Shown here in pieces: positions 14,840-23,650 of a stretch of 42,558 bases of DNA; within the stretch, counting starts at the first letter, position 1; each line of letters opens with the position of its first letter. The notes beneath the pieces were generated by a model. That model saw only the letters and a program-made list of their open reading frames with translations. It was not told the DNA's origin and did no database searches. Source of the DNA: a virus. The translations under genes were made by a program, and so were the position numbers. The DNA lies in IMG/VR virus record IMGVR_UViG_3300009537_000975, positions 1 to 42,558 of that record; one strand, given 5' to 3'.

Positions 14840-15796
14840 TTACTGTGCCTTTTCCAATAGGTCTTCCGCTACATTTTCGGTGGTAAGATTGTTATACAAA
14901 TACTGACGGGTCTGTTGAGACACGTTAACATACTCGTCCCACATTTTCATATCAAAAATGAACTCTGTGAAATCTACATTGGTTATGGTGTTTCTGTCAT
15001 CGTACTCAAAAGTCATACGGGGGTCAAATTTTCCCATATGCAACCCAGGCAAATTCAACACTGTTTTCATTGCTATGCGTGGAAATGGAACCATTGTGTG
15101 TTGTGGTAGATTCTCAATATCCAAGAACAACGGCAATGTTCCGTTAGCCATAATCTCGTAGTGACGCATGCAATCCCAACCAGCTTTCTTCCATGTCAAT
15201 GCGAACATTGACTCTTGGTACATTTGGTAGTATGCCTGCTCATCATTATAGATATACGTGCTTGCTGCACCCGGAATCAGTGGCGCTATCAATCTAGTCT
15301 TATTGACTCCGCCCTTGGAGATCTTCTCTCGGGGAATGGAAAACGAAATTGGAACCAGGCTGCTCCCCCATTTCGAATCGTCGGGTATCTCTCTCTTGAA
15401 GTAGATTCCTTCGCCAATCAAATAATCCTTTACGTTTGTAGGATCGGCACCATCAATGAGAAAAATCTTGTTGATAGGGTAGTTTTCCTTTACCAATTCC
15501 CAATAGTGCAGATGCTCATTTTCCGCATAACAGCTGTTCACACAACCATATATAATTAGGTCGAAGAATTTGCTTTTGATTTTTCCTCCGATATCCGTTC
15601 TGTCAATCTGAGAATCATGCAGAGTCCGGTACAGAGTAAATCCTCGGCCGTGGAACGATTTAGGCGGAGCATACTGGTACATCTGCTCTGCCTTTGGTAC
15701 ATCTACTACCGTGTCGCCCAAAAGCGAACGAAGTCCGTGCAGAACACTGTCTGCCAGAAAATCAGGAATTGGAGGTGCTACATATAGGATGTTCAT
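14840..15796 (-). CDS. Putative GT-B glycosyltransferase
   Basis: 318 residues from ATG 15796, chosen because it overlaps the upstream stop as ATGA. The N-terminal half starts MNILYVAPPIPDFLAD. The C-terminal half has FALTWKKAGWDCMRHYEIMANG followed by PLFLDIENLPQHTM, a pattern I associate with exostosin/GT-B-type transferases (GxDxxRxYEIMANG). No donor motif identifies the sugar. It is 1 nt from the rhamnose-epimerase-type gene downstream and is probably co-translated with the SDR upstream. Confidence 0.6.
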   Translation of the reverse strand: MNILYVAPPIPDFLADSVLHGLRSLLGDTVVDVPKAEQMYQYAPPKSFHGRGFTLYRTLHDSQIDRTDIGGKIKSKFFDLIIYGCVNSCYAENEHLHYWELVKENYPINKIFLIDGADPTNVKDYLIGEGIYFKREIPDDSKWGSSLVPISFSIPREKISKGGVNKTRLIAPLIPGAASTYIYNDEQAYYQMYQESMFALTWKKAGWDCMRHYEIMANGTLPLFLDIENLPQHTMVPFPRIAMKTVLNLPGLHMGKFDPRMTFEYDDRNTITNVDFTEFIFDMKMWDEYVNVSQQTRQYLYNNLTTENVAEDLLEKAQ

Positions 15797-16611
15797 ATCA
15801 GTTCCGGGAGCCATTCTTTTGAGGTTTTGTATTTCGGTGTGAAGCCTAGGCTGAATAACTTTGTAGCATCCATATACATAGATTTCACTTGGACTATCTT
15901 ATGAAAGTCCGGAGTTGGCACTGCCTCTATTGGACTACTCGACTTCAATAAAACCTTGGCGTCGGTGATAACATCCCACAACATTGTCGGATATCCAGTG
16001 CCGATGTTGTATATTGTGTTCAACTCGCCTTTGGTTATAACCAAGTTAATGGCATTTATACAATCGTCAATATGAATGAAGTCTCTAGTCACATATCCTC
16101 CCTCATATAGATTGACGGTTTCATTCATCTTCAGTTGTGTTATCATGTACTGAAGAGCGTTCCTTCTAACTGATACTTTAGAAGCATTAGCTCCAACAAC
16201 ATTGGCGAGTCTAAGTATTCTGTACTCCATTCCCACGGTCTGACAATATGAAATGAGAAGTTGTTCAGCTGCCCGCTTGGTGATGGAATAGAATCCTTTG
16301 GGATTGCAATAACCATCTTCTTTAGCAGGCAAGTCTGTATCTCCGTACACAAACCACGATGATATGAAGTTGAATGTGGTGTCTTCTGGATTTTCAATAT
16401 TTCCGATCACATCCATCAGTGTCTTGAGGTTCGTGTCAATGTCCTTTTGCAAATCTTTGAAGACATTGTAATTGTCTATCGTTGAAATAAAATATAGGAT
16501 GTTGCTTGTTTGGGGGCGGTAATTGTTTCTTGCATTGAGTACGCACGGGTACTTCGCAGCATACTCAGATCCAATGAAGCCAGATCCACCAAAAACGTTT
16601 ACGTTCTCCAT
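15793..16611 (-). CDS. NAD-dependent SDR, probable 4-keto-deoxysugar reductase/epimerase
   Basis: 272 residues. I choose ATG 16611 over a GTG 9 nt upstream because GAGGTG is then properly spaced. VFGGSGFIGSEYA at the start binds NAD; FISSWFVYG carries the catalytic Ser and YSITK the Tyr-xxx-Lys; LRLANVVG and RDFIHIDD follow. It is short for an extended SDR and resembles RfbJ/RfbS-like CDP-abequose/paratose synthases in its position directly after a 3-dehydrase. Inferred reaction: reduction of the 4-keto group of a 3,6-dideoxy-4-keto sugar nucleotide. Confidence 0.7.
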   Translation of the reverse strand: MENVNVFGGSGFIGSEYAAKYPCVLNARNNYRPQTSNILYFISTIDNYNVFKDLQKDIDTNLKTLMDVIGNIENPEDTTFNFISSWFVYGDTDLPAKEDGYCNPKGFYSITKRAAEQLLISYCQTVGMEYRILRLANVVGANASKVSVRRNALQYMITQLKMNETVNLYEGGYVTRDFIHIDDCINAINLVITKGELNTIYNIGTGYPTMLWDVITDAKVLLKSSSPIEAVPTPDFHKIVQVKSMYMDATKLFSLGFTPKYKTSKEWLPELI

Positions 16612-17897
16612 TTTGAACACACCTCATCAATGTATCTTAGAATCTCTACGTCATAGTGGGGCGGGCACCCAAGAAAGAAAACCTCATCTAACACACGGTT
16701 AGCATTGGGGTACTCTCTGTAATAACCAAGATGCGAATAGCCTGGGTGCAACAGAATGTTTCCAGCAAAGTAGTTTCTGGTTTGTATCTTATTGCTTTCA
16801 AAGTGTTGCTGCAAACGGTTCTTGTAAGATGGGTCTACAATCATTGGGATGCCAAACCACGACGGCTCTGCTTGGGGCAGATTATAAACCACACTGCAAA
16901 TATCAATATGTTTTTCAACAAACCCAGCGATGATGTGCTTGTGTGTGTTTCTGCGGCGGGTTATCTCATCTACCTTTTTCAGTTGTGCCAGGCCCAATGC
17001 TCCCTGCAAGTCCAGAGGCTTTAGGTTGTATCCCATTGACGAAAAGAGGTATCTGTGGTCAACCACCCCATCGTAATTGTCCAACCATTTGCTAAATCTC
17101 TCTCCACACGTTCCACAAGGTAGTAAATTGCCCGCCCCGACGCAGTAACAATCTCTTCCCCACCAAGAAATGCTTCTGCATAGTTTAGTGAATTTCTCGT
17201 TGTTTGCACTAATCATTCCACCTTCTCCGGTGGTTATATGATGTGCCGGATAGAAAGAAGACGACCAACAGAAATAGAAATCTCCAAGTAACTTGCCACC
17301 CCACTTTGAACCAAGACTATCGCAGTTATCACCTATGAGAAGTATTTCTTGGCCTCTCTTGCTATTAGTTATATCGGCCAGTTTCCACATATCTGGTGGG
17401 TTGCCCAATACAGGCGACACAAAGATGGCTCGAGTCCGCGGCGATATCTTCTTTATTACTTCCTCAAGGTCGAAATTCAATGTCTCCCATTCAATGTCTG
17501 CAAATACTGGCGTCAACTTGTTTTGAACAATGGGGGCTATCGTTGTAGGGAATCCCGCTGGAGATACGATAATCTCATCTCCATCACCCCATCCAAAATA
17601 CTTCTTGAGAGCCGCTAACATTACTAGATTAGCTGAACTGCCCGAATTTACCATAACTGAAAATAGGGAGTTGAATTTCTTGGAAAATGCCACTTCAAAT
17701 TTATGAACATGTTCGCCCGATGCTAACCACTTGCCATTCAGAAACGCATCTATAGCCATCTTCAACTCGTTCTGATCATAGAACGGGCCAGAGTAGTATA
17801 CCGGCGTTTTTCCTGGTTCAAAGTTGTCATTCTTCCACGCCCATTTAGGAGAGTGGTCTTTTAACAACTTCTCTATAGCTTCCATTGGTACAGTCAC
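16599..17897 (-). CDS. E1/RfbH-type 4-keto-6-deoxysugar 3-dehydrase (PMP, [2Fe-2S])
   Basis: 432 residues, in the DegT/DnrJ/EryC1/StrS aminotransferase fold. The usual catalytic Lys is replaced by His in FYPAHHITTGEGG (His220). This is the hallmark of the 3-deoxygenating enzymes: E1/RfbH (His220 in Yersinia E1) and ColD. Cysteines C192, C250, C252 and C261 give C-x57-C-x1-C-x8-C, almost the C-x57-C-x1-C-x7-C [2Fe-2S] motif of E1. Family knowledge: PMP-dependent C3 dehydration, with electrons from an E3 reductase. No reductase gene is seen here. A GTG start at 17897 has GAGGAG upstream and overlaps the rmlA stop as GTGA. The substrate is inferred to be the product of RmlB or GMD. Confidence 0.88.
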   Translation of the reverse strand: MTVPMEAIEKLLKDHSPKWAWKNDNFEPGKTPVYYSGPFYDQNELKMAIDAFLNGKWLASGEHVHKFEVAFSKKFNSLFSVMVNSGSSANLVMLAALKKYFGWGDGDEIIVSPAGFPTTIAPIVQNKLTPVFADIEWETLNFDLEEVIKKISPRTRAIFVSPVLGNPPDMWKLADITNSKRGQEILLIGDNCDSLGSKWGGKLLGDFYFCWSSSFYPAHHITTGEGGMISANNEKFTKLCRSISWWGRDCYCVGAGNLLPCGTCGERFSKWLDNYDGVVDHRYLFSSMGYNLKPLDLQGALGLAQLKKVDEITRRRNTHKHIIAGFVEKHIDICSVVYNLPQAEPSWFGIPMIVDPSYKNRLQQHFESNKIQTRNYFAGNILLHPGYSHLGYYREYPNANRVLDEVFFLGCPPHYDVEILRYIDEVCSKWRT

Positions 17898-18778
17898 AGA
17901 ATCTCCTCGTTTAGATATCTTCCGTACTCTGAATTGATAGTCATTTTCCGGCAGGTCGCAATTAAGCTAGCTCGACCAATCCATCCATTGTTGTATGCAA
18001 TTTCATGAGGGCTACCAACCATTATTCCTTGATGCTGTAAGCCTTGTATAAGATGGGCCGCATCTAATAGAGACTTCGGAGAACCCGTATCAAACCACAT
18101 AATTCCACGAAGCAATTTAGCGTAGTCCATTTGCCCTTCTCTTATGTATAAATTGTTGAGATCGGTTATTTCCAATTCATCTCTGCTTGATGGAGTTAAA
18201 GATGCAACTCTGTCATATACATCCCGCGGATAGAAATAAAGTCCAGTCACAGCCCAATTTTCTCTACTTGTGATAATAGGTTTTTCTACGATGTTGACTA
18301 GTTGTTCATCATTTATTTCGGCAATGCCAAACTTATGAGCTTCTGACGAGCTGACTCTCTTCAAAACTATACAAGCAGAATCTTTCGCCATCAAATCAGA
18401 CAACAGCTTAGACATATACGCACCATAGAATATGTTGTCACCAAGAATCAATACATTCTTATCGTAATCGTTAATGTTCACCCATTCTCTGGCCACGTTA
18501 AAAGCATCCGCAATGCCGGCTGGCTTTTCTTGTGTAGCAAATGTTATGTTGATACCCAGTTCCTCAAGAGAGTTCTCAAACAACTTCTGGAATTGAGGCT
18601 TTTCTGATGGAACCGTAATAATCACATAGTCTCGTATCCCCAACAGCATCAGAGTAGTTAGAGGATAATAGATTAGTGGTTTGTCAAATACCGGCAGCAG
18701 TTGTTTCGTAATTGCTAATGTGGCCGGATACAGTCTAGTTGACCGTCCGCCTGCTAAAATGATTCCAAGTGTACGCAT
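17894..18778 (-). CDS. rmlA: Glucose-1-phosphate thymidylyltransferase
   Basis: 294 residues, the family's usual length. LAGGRSTRLYPAT is the nucleotide-binding signature, followed by KQLLPVFDKPLIYYPL. GDNIFYG, IVEKP, WAVTGLYFY, LEITDLN and WFDTGSPKSLLDA occur in order, as in RmlA/RfbA. It makes dTDP-glucose from dTTP and glucose-1-phosphate. The signature has Ser in place of the common Gly (GRSTRL versus GxGTRL), a change also seen in RmlA proteins. It overlaps rmlB by 25 nt and the 3-dehydrase by 4 nt. Confidence 0.93.
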   Translation of the reverse strand: MRTLGIILAGGRSTRLYPATLAITKQLLPVFDKPLIYYPLTTLMLLGIRDYVIITVPSEKPQFQKLFENSLEELGINITFATQEKPAGIADAFNVAREWVNINDYDKNVLILGDNIFYGAYMSKLLSDLMAKDSACIVLKRVSSSEAHKFGIAEINDEQLVNIVEKPIITSRENWAVTGLYFYPRDVYDRVASLTPSSRDELEITDLNNLYIREGQMDYAKLLRGIMWFDTGSPKSLLDAAHLIQGLQHQGIMVGSPHEIAYNNGWIGRASLIATCRKMTINSEYGRYLNEEIL

Positions 18779-19743
18779 TTCTTAACCCACTCCAAATTAT
18801 CGTGATACCATTGTATTGTAGTATTTAGTCCGATTTCAAATAGCGTTTGTGCTGCCCACCCCAGTTCGTTCCGTATCTTCCCAGCGTCCATTGAATATTT
18901 GAAATCGTGCCCCGGCCTATCCTTAACGAAAGAGATTAAACTGTACGGCTTATCCATAATGTTGAGTACAGTTCTGACAAGACTCAAGTTGTCTATTTCA
19001 TTCGATGAACCTATGTTGTACCTCTCTCCCAATACCCCATCAGTACAAACGGTGTGAATCGCTGAGCAATGGTCCTCCACAAAAATCCAATCTCTAACGT
19101 TAGCTCCAGCACCATACACGGGAATTTGCTTGTCATGCATCGCCTTCAGAATAATAACAGGGATGAACTTCTCTGGAAATTGATACGGCCCATAGTTGTT
19201 AGAGCAATTGGTGAGTATTGCTGGTAGTCCGTAAGTTCTACGAAACGCCCTAATCAAGTGGTCACCGGCTGCCTTAGTAGCTGAGTATGGGTTGTTGGGT
19301 TTGTACGGGCTTTCTTCAGTAAACGATTCCTTTTGGTCTGCTTTCAGATCGCCGAAAACCTCATCAGTAGACACATGAACAAACCTTACATCTTCGTTGC
19401 CTTCATCGTGATATCGTTGAATTTCTACGATAAAGTTATACGTTGACACCACGTTCGTATCAATGAACACCTTAGATTTAGCTATAGCTCTATCTACATG
19501 AGTCTCTGCTGCAAAGTTGACAATGATATCAGGTCTGTGATTTTTCAGCATCATATGAATGGTGGGCGAGTCGCCAATGTCTGCCTGATAAAAGGTGCAT
19601 CGGTCAGGCCAATTAGGTATTGTGGCTCCCGCATACGTCAATTTGTCCACACAGATAACGTTCCAATTAGTATTTCGATAAATGTACTCAAGAAAGTTGT
19701 AACCTATAAAGCCAGAACCACCCGTTACAAGAATTGTTGTCAT
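18754..19743 (-). CDS. rmlB: dTDP-glucose 4,6-dehydratase
   Basis: 329 residues. VTGGSGFIGYNF binds NAD; FAAETHVDRAI, FVHVSTDEVFG (the catalytic Thr-Asp-Glu triad) and NPYSATKAAGDH (Tyr-xxx-Lys) follow; then NYGPYQFPEKFIPV, RDWIFVEDH and RPGHDFKY complete the family set. It converts dTDP-glucose to dTDP-4-keto-6-deoxyglucose, the branch point for rhamnose, talose and 3,6-dideoxy sugars. Transcription order is glycosyltransferase, rmlB, rmlA, 3-dehydrase, SDR, a plausible complete assembly line except for the E3 reductase. Confidence 0.94.
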   Translation of the reverse strand: MTTILVTGGSGFIGYNFLEYIYRNTNWNVICVDKLTYAGATIPNWPDRCTFYQADIGDSPTIHMMLKNHRPDIIVNFAAETHVDRAIAKSKVFIDTNVVSTYNFIVEIQRYHDEGNEDVRFVHVSTDEVFGDLKADQKESFTEESPYKPNNPYSATKAAGDHLIRAFRRTYGLPAILTNCSNNYGPYQFPEKFIPVIILKAMHDKQIPVYGAGANVRDWIFVEDHCSAIHTVCTDGVLGERYNIGSSNEIDNLSLVRTVLNIMDKPYSLISFVKDRPGHDFKYSMDAGKIRNELGWAAQTLFEIGLNTTIQWYHDNLEWVKKCVHLESF

Positions 19744-20684
19744 AGTAAAAATACCTCTTCAAATTTCCTTATCACGTTTTCTGGATTGTACCACAAATAC
19801 GCATTCCAATCTCCCTTAACTAACTCATCTCTATCCATGTGTGTAACGATATCAATGAGACTCTGTTTGTCGTGGTAAAGTATTGCTTTGTCTCCCAACA
19901 TCTCAATATGCGCTCGGTGATCATGTCCACTGTATGTCAGAACTGGCTTGTTGTTTATCGAAAATTCCCCAATGGTATAGCCAAAGGTTTCTCCGCCTAT
20001 GCGAGCATGAATACACACGTCGCAAGTGTTGACAAATCCCGCCTTCTTGTCCATATCTGACGTACCTTCAAGATGAAGTATGTTCGGCGACGGCGGCGCA
20101 AATGGGTCAATGTTCATAAACAGAAAGTAAATGTTCTTGTGGGACTGAGCAATTTCACGAATCGCCTCGTGCACAAACGGAAGTGCAAAACTATCTCTCC
20201 CTCCCATATATCCCAATACCAATGCATCTTTTGGTATATTCAGAAACTCACGATAGTCTCCCTTGCCTTTAGCGTCCATAGTAATGATGTGAGGAACAAA
20301 TGGACATTGACCTCCTGAAGCTGCTCGAGCCAACCACTCTGAAACGTATGCGTAAACTTCACCATGCGGTTGATAAAACCAAAAGACAGCATGGACCACA
20401 TTCTTAACGCCGGAAACCAGTTTCCCATCATTCTGCCCGGACTTCAAATAATAGATTACGTCTATTCCGTTATCTCTCACGAATTGCTCTGTTTGACCGA
20501 AGTGGTCATACAGCAGTATTGGAAACCTATCTTTGAAGGCGGGTAAAGACTCGTTGGGGCTTGCCCCATTGATTACTAGATACGACTCATTTCCCAGAAT
20601 GGTTTCGTTGTAAGTGGCGTAATCACGCAGCGTTATTGACGAACCACGAAAATCCAGCTGTTCTGAATGGAATGCTACTTTCAT
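19740..20684 (-). CDS. GT4-like glycosyltransferase
   Basis: 314 residues. The N-terminal half is poorly conserved (MKVAFHSEQLDFRGSS). The C-terminal half has LGYMGGRDSFALPFV, then CDVCIHARIGGETFGYTIGEF and NNKPVLTY, which fit the GT-B donor domain with the E-x7-E motif of family 4 (E in GGETFGYTIGEF). It transfers a sugar from a nucleotide sugar to a lipid or glycan acceptor. It is coupled to rmlB by a 4-nt overlap and to the GmhA-like gene upstream by 4 nt. Confidence 0.75.
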   Translation of the reverse strand: MKVAFHSEQLDFRGSSITLRDYATYNETILGNESYLVINGASPNESLPAFKDRFPILLYDHFGQTEQFVRDNGIDVIYYLKSGQNDGKLVSGVKNVVHAVFWFYQPHGEVYAYVSEWLARAASGGQCPFVPHIITMDAKGKGDYREFLNIPKDALVLGYMGGRDSFALPFVHEAIREIAQSHKNIYFLFMNIDPFAPPSPNILHLEGTSDMDKKAGFVNTCDVCIHARIGGETFGYTIGEFSINNKPVLTYSGHDHRAHIEMLGDKAILYHDKQSLIDIVTHMDRDELVKGDWNAYLWYNPENVIRKFEEVFLL

Positions 20685-21313
20685 TCTAATTCCTCTGGAT
20701 ACATTTCTCCCACCGTGACTGCATAAGGATTATTGAGAGCAAGCCATTGCGTGACTATATGTCCCACCACAAGTTGCATGTCTTCAGCTATCTGCATATC
20801 GTCAACCGCAACGTGAATCGGGTTGTCCACCATACCTTTGGCCTTTCCACCATCAAAGCCAAGTATAGCGTGTGTCTTAACTAACATCTCTTTGGCCTGT
20901 TTAATTGCTGCTAAGATGTTGAGTGAATTACCACTACCAGAAAGAGCGATCAGCACATCATATGGTTGTGCCTGCGCCTTCAATTGCGTTGAAAATGTCT
21001 TTTCGTAACTTTCATCATTTGCTATACAAGTAAGAACAGCCGGGTTAGCAGTCAATGACACAGCATTTAATCCTTTACCAATCTTCTTTGACACGGGGTA
21101 TATGAGGTCATTTGCTAGGTGAATGGAATTTGCTGCACTTCCTCCATTTCCACAAAGAAAGACCTTATGGTTTCCAATCCAACAACGGCGTAAGTCATCA
21201 GCTAGACATTCAATGTTTGGCCCAATGAAAGACAGACCTTCATCGTAGTGTAACGTCTTATACCACCGCGTTATGTATTGTCTGAATACGTTAGCGAAAG
21301 GTGTCTTTATCAT
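20681..21313 (-). CDS. gmhA: Phosphoheptose isomerase (SIS domain, GmhA-like)
   Basis: 210 residues. VFLCGNGGSAANS (51-63) and ALSGSGNSLNIL are the two SIS sugar-phosphate loops. EDMQLVVGHIVTQWL gives the catalytic Glu/His helix seen in GmhA. It would convert sedoheptulose 7-phosphate to D-glycero-D-manno-heptose 7-phosphate, the first step of GDP- and ADP-heptose synthesis. It is directly followed by the HddA-like kinase in the opposite coordinate direction with an ATGA overlap, so the pair is one pathway block. A GmhB phosphatase and a guanylyltransferase are not seen here. Confidence 0.88.
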   Translation of the reverse strand: MIKTPFANVFRQYITRWYKTLHYDEGLSFIGPNIECLADDLRRCWIGNHKVFLCGNGGSAANSIHLANDLIYPVSKKIGKGLNAVSLTANPAVLTCIANDESYEKTFSTQLKAQAQPYDVLIALSGSGNSLNILAAIKQAKEMLVKTHAILGFDGGKAKGMVDNPIHVAVDDMQIAEDMQLVVGHIVTQWLALNNPYAVTVGEMYPEELE

Positions 21314-22287
21314 TTGGTATCCTCGTGCACTATTGTGCTACCGGCGTGTGATACATCGAATTTAAAAATCTGCATGTAGTTCATTTTAGCAAAGAAATCC
21401 GGCTGACTTTCAATCGGAACGTACATCATTAGAAATCCTCCGCCACCTGCTCCTAAAAGTTTGCCTGCGGTTGCGCCTGCTGATATGCATAGTTTATACA
21501 AGTCGTTTATGTATCCGTTACTGATGAGGCCGGATGTTTGCTTTTTGAGTTCCCAGTTCTCCTGAAGTGCCAACGGGAACTGGTCTACGTTATGTTTCAA
21601 TAATTCACGATGTAATTGGTCAGTAACATCACGCATCTTCAACAGATATTGCTTGGTGATATCCATTTGAGCCACAACATCTGTGAGAATACTAGAAGCG
21701 GATCGCTCCGCGCCCAAGTAAATGAACAACAGATTGTCCATCATCGAACGTATCAAATCTTCATCAATTAAAATCGGCGAAACTGACACCGTGCCATCTG
21801 CTGAAAATCGGAAGTAATTCATCCCCCCAATACTTGCTGCGTACTGATCTTGCTTCCCTATGGGATTTTTCAGAATGTCAATCTCTATCTTACAGGCCTC
21901 TCTAGCTAATCGTTCGGGATACGCTTTCACTCCCTTAAACTGGTTGAGAGCGTTAAGTAAGCCAACAGTAAACGAGCTAGACCCTCCCAATCCCATCTTT
22001 TTAGGAATGTCAGACATATAGAAGATTTCAATGGTGTCGCGAAGGCCTACGAGCTTCATCGCTTCTTTGATTCTCTCGTTCTTGATTTCTTCAATAGAAG
22101 ATACCAACTCGTTACTTGAATATGCTAGTCGAATCTTGCCATCAAGCCGTTCGTGGGCGGCCACATAAACGTATCTACTGATTGTAGTGCTAATGACACA
22201 TCCGTACTCATTCTGTTCGTAGAAAGCGGGTAAGTCGGTACTGCCTCCAACGAAGCTTACGCGCAATGGTGTCTTAGATAGAATCAC
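21310..22287 (-). CDS. hddA: D-glycero-D-manno-heptose 7-phosphate kinase (GHMP kinase, HddA-like)
   Basis: 325 residues. It starts MILSKTPLRVSFVGGSTDLP, typical of HddA and L-fucokinase-type GHMP kinases. The ATP loop GLGGSSSFTVGLLNAL is at 99-114. DILKNPIGKQDQYAASIGG and GAGGGGFLMMYVP supply the remaining GHMP motifs. The predicted reaction phosphorylates heptose 7-phosphate at C1. Together with GmhA this leads toward GDP-heptose, consistent with the GMD-like dehydratase elsewhere in the island. It overlaps the next glycosyltransferase by 4 nt. Confidence 0.88.
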   Translation of the reverse strand: MILSKTPLRVSFVGGSTDLPAFYEQNEYGCVISTTISRYVYVAAHERLDGKIRLAYSSNELVSSIEEIKNERIKEAMKLVGLRDTIEIFYMSDIPKKMGLGGSSSFTVGLLNALNQFKGVKAYPERLAREACKIEIDILKNPIGKQDQYAASIGGMNYFRFSADGTVSVSPILIDEDLIRSMMDNLLFIYLGAERSASSILTDVVAQMDITKQYLLKMRDVTDQLHRELLKHNVDQFPLALQENWELKKQTSGLISNGYINDLYKLCISAGATAGKLLGAGGGGFLMMYVPIESQPDFFAKMNYMQIFKFDVSHAGSTIVHEDTK

Positions 22288-23012
22288 TCTGCCGCCCTCT
22301 TGAATTTGTCATACTCAGTCCTGCTTGGATATTCACTGACTTCCCCATACACATCTATCAATCCTTGTTGTATTGGTATGTTGTCTTTGTTTATGCGCTG
22401 ATCGTTGAACGGATAAATGTACTCGTAGTTGGGACCCCATTTCATCGTAATGTACATGGCGTTGTATTTGCCCGTTTCTTTTAGTATGTCGCCCTCTACC
22501 TTAGACGACAAACTACAATTCAGGTCTGCGTCATAATTCATCGGCAACAGTTGTTTGTTCAGCAACTTCATTCGGTGCTTGTAGTCATTATCTTCGCAAC
22601 CACCAAAGATGAAGTTCTCGTCAAAGTCACCTACCTCACGAAACAAGTCTTTGTGCATACCAAACAAAGCAAACTCAAACGAACGATTATAACCGCCTAC
22701 GAATACATCGTTGGTGATGTTTGCCCAGATGTTGTTCAGCATTGCCTGTGTGAACATACCATCATCTTGGCCAACAATGATTTTGTCCAATTCCATATGG
22801 TCAAAGGCGATGTGAGATAACAGATTCAGGCCGCCAGCGCAACCGATATTTCGGGTCGTGGCATACACTTTCTTATCCAACAGTCTCTTTGGAAAAACTT
22901 GGGAACCGTTGTCAACTATACAGAAACGGGTATCCTCAGAATAGTTGGAAGGATTGAACCATCTATCAAAATAGCCAATTCCACGATATGTCAGAATGAA
23001 CACATCAGTCAT
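22284..23012 (-). CDS. GT2-like glycosyltransferase (GT-A)
   Basis: 242 residues. MTDVFILTYRGIGYF, FCIVDNGS, TTRNIGCAGGLNLL and IIVGQDDGMF (DxD-like) follow the GT2 order. The acceptor half has GDFDENFIFGGCEDNDYKHRM, the typical G-FDE-F...ED-D segment. The C-terminal third is acidic and rich in Tyr and Asn, with no match I recognise. It sits between hddA and a methyltransferase-like gene and is coupled to both by 4-nt overlaps. Confidence 0.78.
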   Translation of the reverse strand: MTDVFILTYRGIGYFDRWFNPSNYSEDTRFCIVDNGSQVFPKRLLDKKVYATTRNIGCAGGLNLLSHIAFDHMELDKIIVGQDDGMFTQAMLNNIWANITNDVFVGGYNRSFEFALFGMHKDLFREVGDFDENFIFGGCEDNDYKHRMKLLNKQLLPMNYDADLNCSLSSKVEGDILKETGKYNAMYITMKWGPNYEYIYPFNDQRINKDNIPIQQGLIDVYGEVSEYPSRTEYDKFKRAAE

Positions 23013-23650
23013 AGAGTGTGCCTTTCCTTCACATAGCCCAACTTGTGAGTGCGGCCGGCAATATCAAGACGAAACCCTCTTTCTTTCATTAGTCGGTCAA
23101 CTGGCGCATGGTCATATTGTCCTATGTCATCAAACACTATTACTCCGCCTAGAGCCATGCGTGGGATGAAAAACTCCGCTTCTCTTATCACTAACGGCGT
23201 AGTATGCGGGCCGTCAACGTGAACCAGACAATACTCTGTTATACCTACCGGGTCTTCGTCAAACACCGGCACGCCGTCAGCAAACCTACGCATAAACTCT
23301 ATGTCAGTCATAGGATAGAAATAGAAGTCATATTCCTTCTCTGCACACCACCTACCCAGGTTAGCCATCATATTGGCCTTTACTGTATTGGAGTAATTCC
23401 ACCGGCGAGTAGACCCAAACACATCATCGTAAGGAATGTTTCCATATGGGTCAATCATCAAATACTTCTTATGCTTTCCTATGGCATTCATCAAGAGGAA
23501 GGTGCCGAAGCCGTGTAAACCACCTATCTCACAGACAATACCGGGAACGTTCTTTATCTTCTCAGCTGACCCCAACAGCACCTCATATTCGGCGCCGTCA
23601 CCTTCTATGTCGTACTTCTCGGCTAACTTTTTGATTTCTTCTACGGTCAT
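23009..23650 (-). CDS. SAM-methyltransferase-fold protein, paralogue of the gene at 13055-13696
   Basis: 213 residues. Motif I is VPGIVCEIGGLHGFGTF; it is followed by LMIDPYGNIPYDD, MTDIEFMRRFADGVPVFDED, LVHVDGPHTTP and FDDIGQYDHAPVD. Every one of these has a counterpart at the same place in the 13055-13696 protein. Probable sugar O-methyltransferase or a related SAM-fold protein. Coupled on both sides (ATGA with the gene downstream). Confidence 0.72.
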   Translation of the reverse strand: MTVEEIKKLAEKYDIEGDGAEYEVLLGSAEKIKNVPGIVCEIGGLHGFGTFLLMNAIGKHKKYLMIDPYGNIPYDDVFGSTRRWNYSNTVKANMMANLGRWCAEKEYDFYFYPMTDIEFMRRFADGVPVFDEDPVGITEYCLVHVDGPHTTPLVIREAEFFIPRMALGGVIVFDDIGQYDHAPVDRLMKERGFRLDIAGRTHKLGYVKERHTL

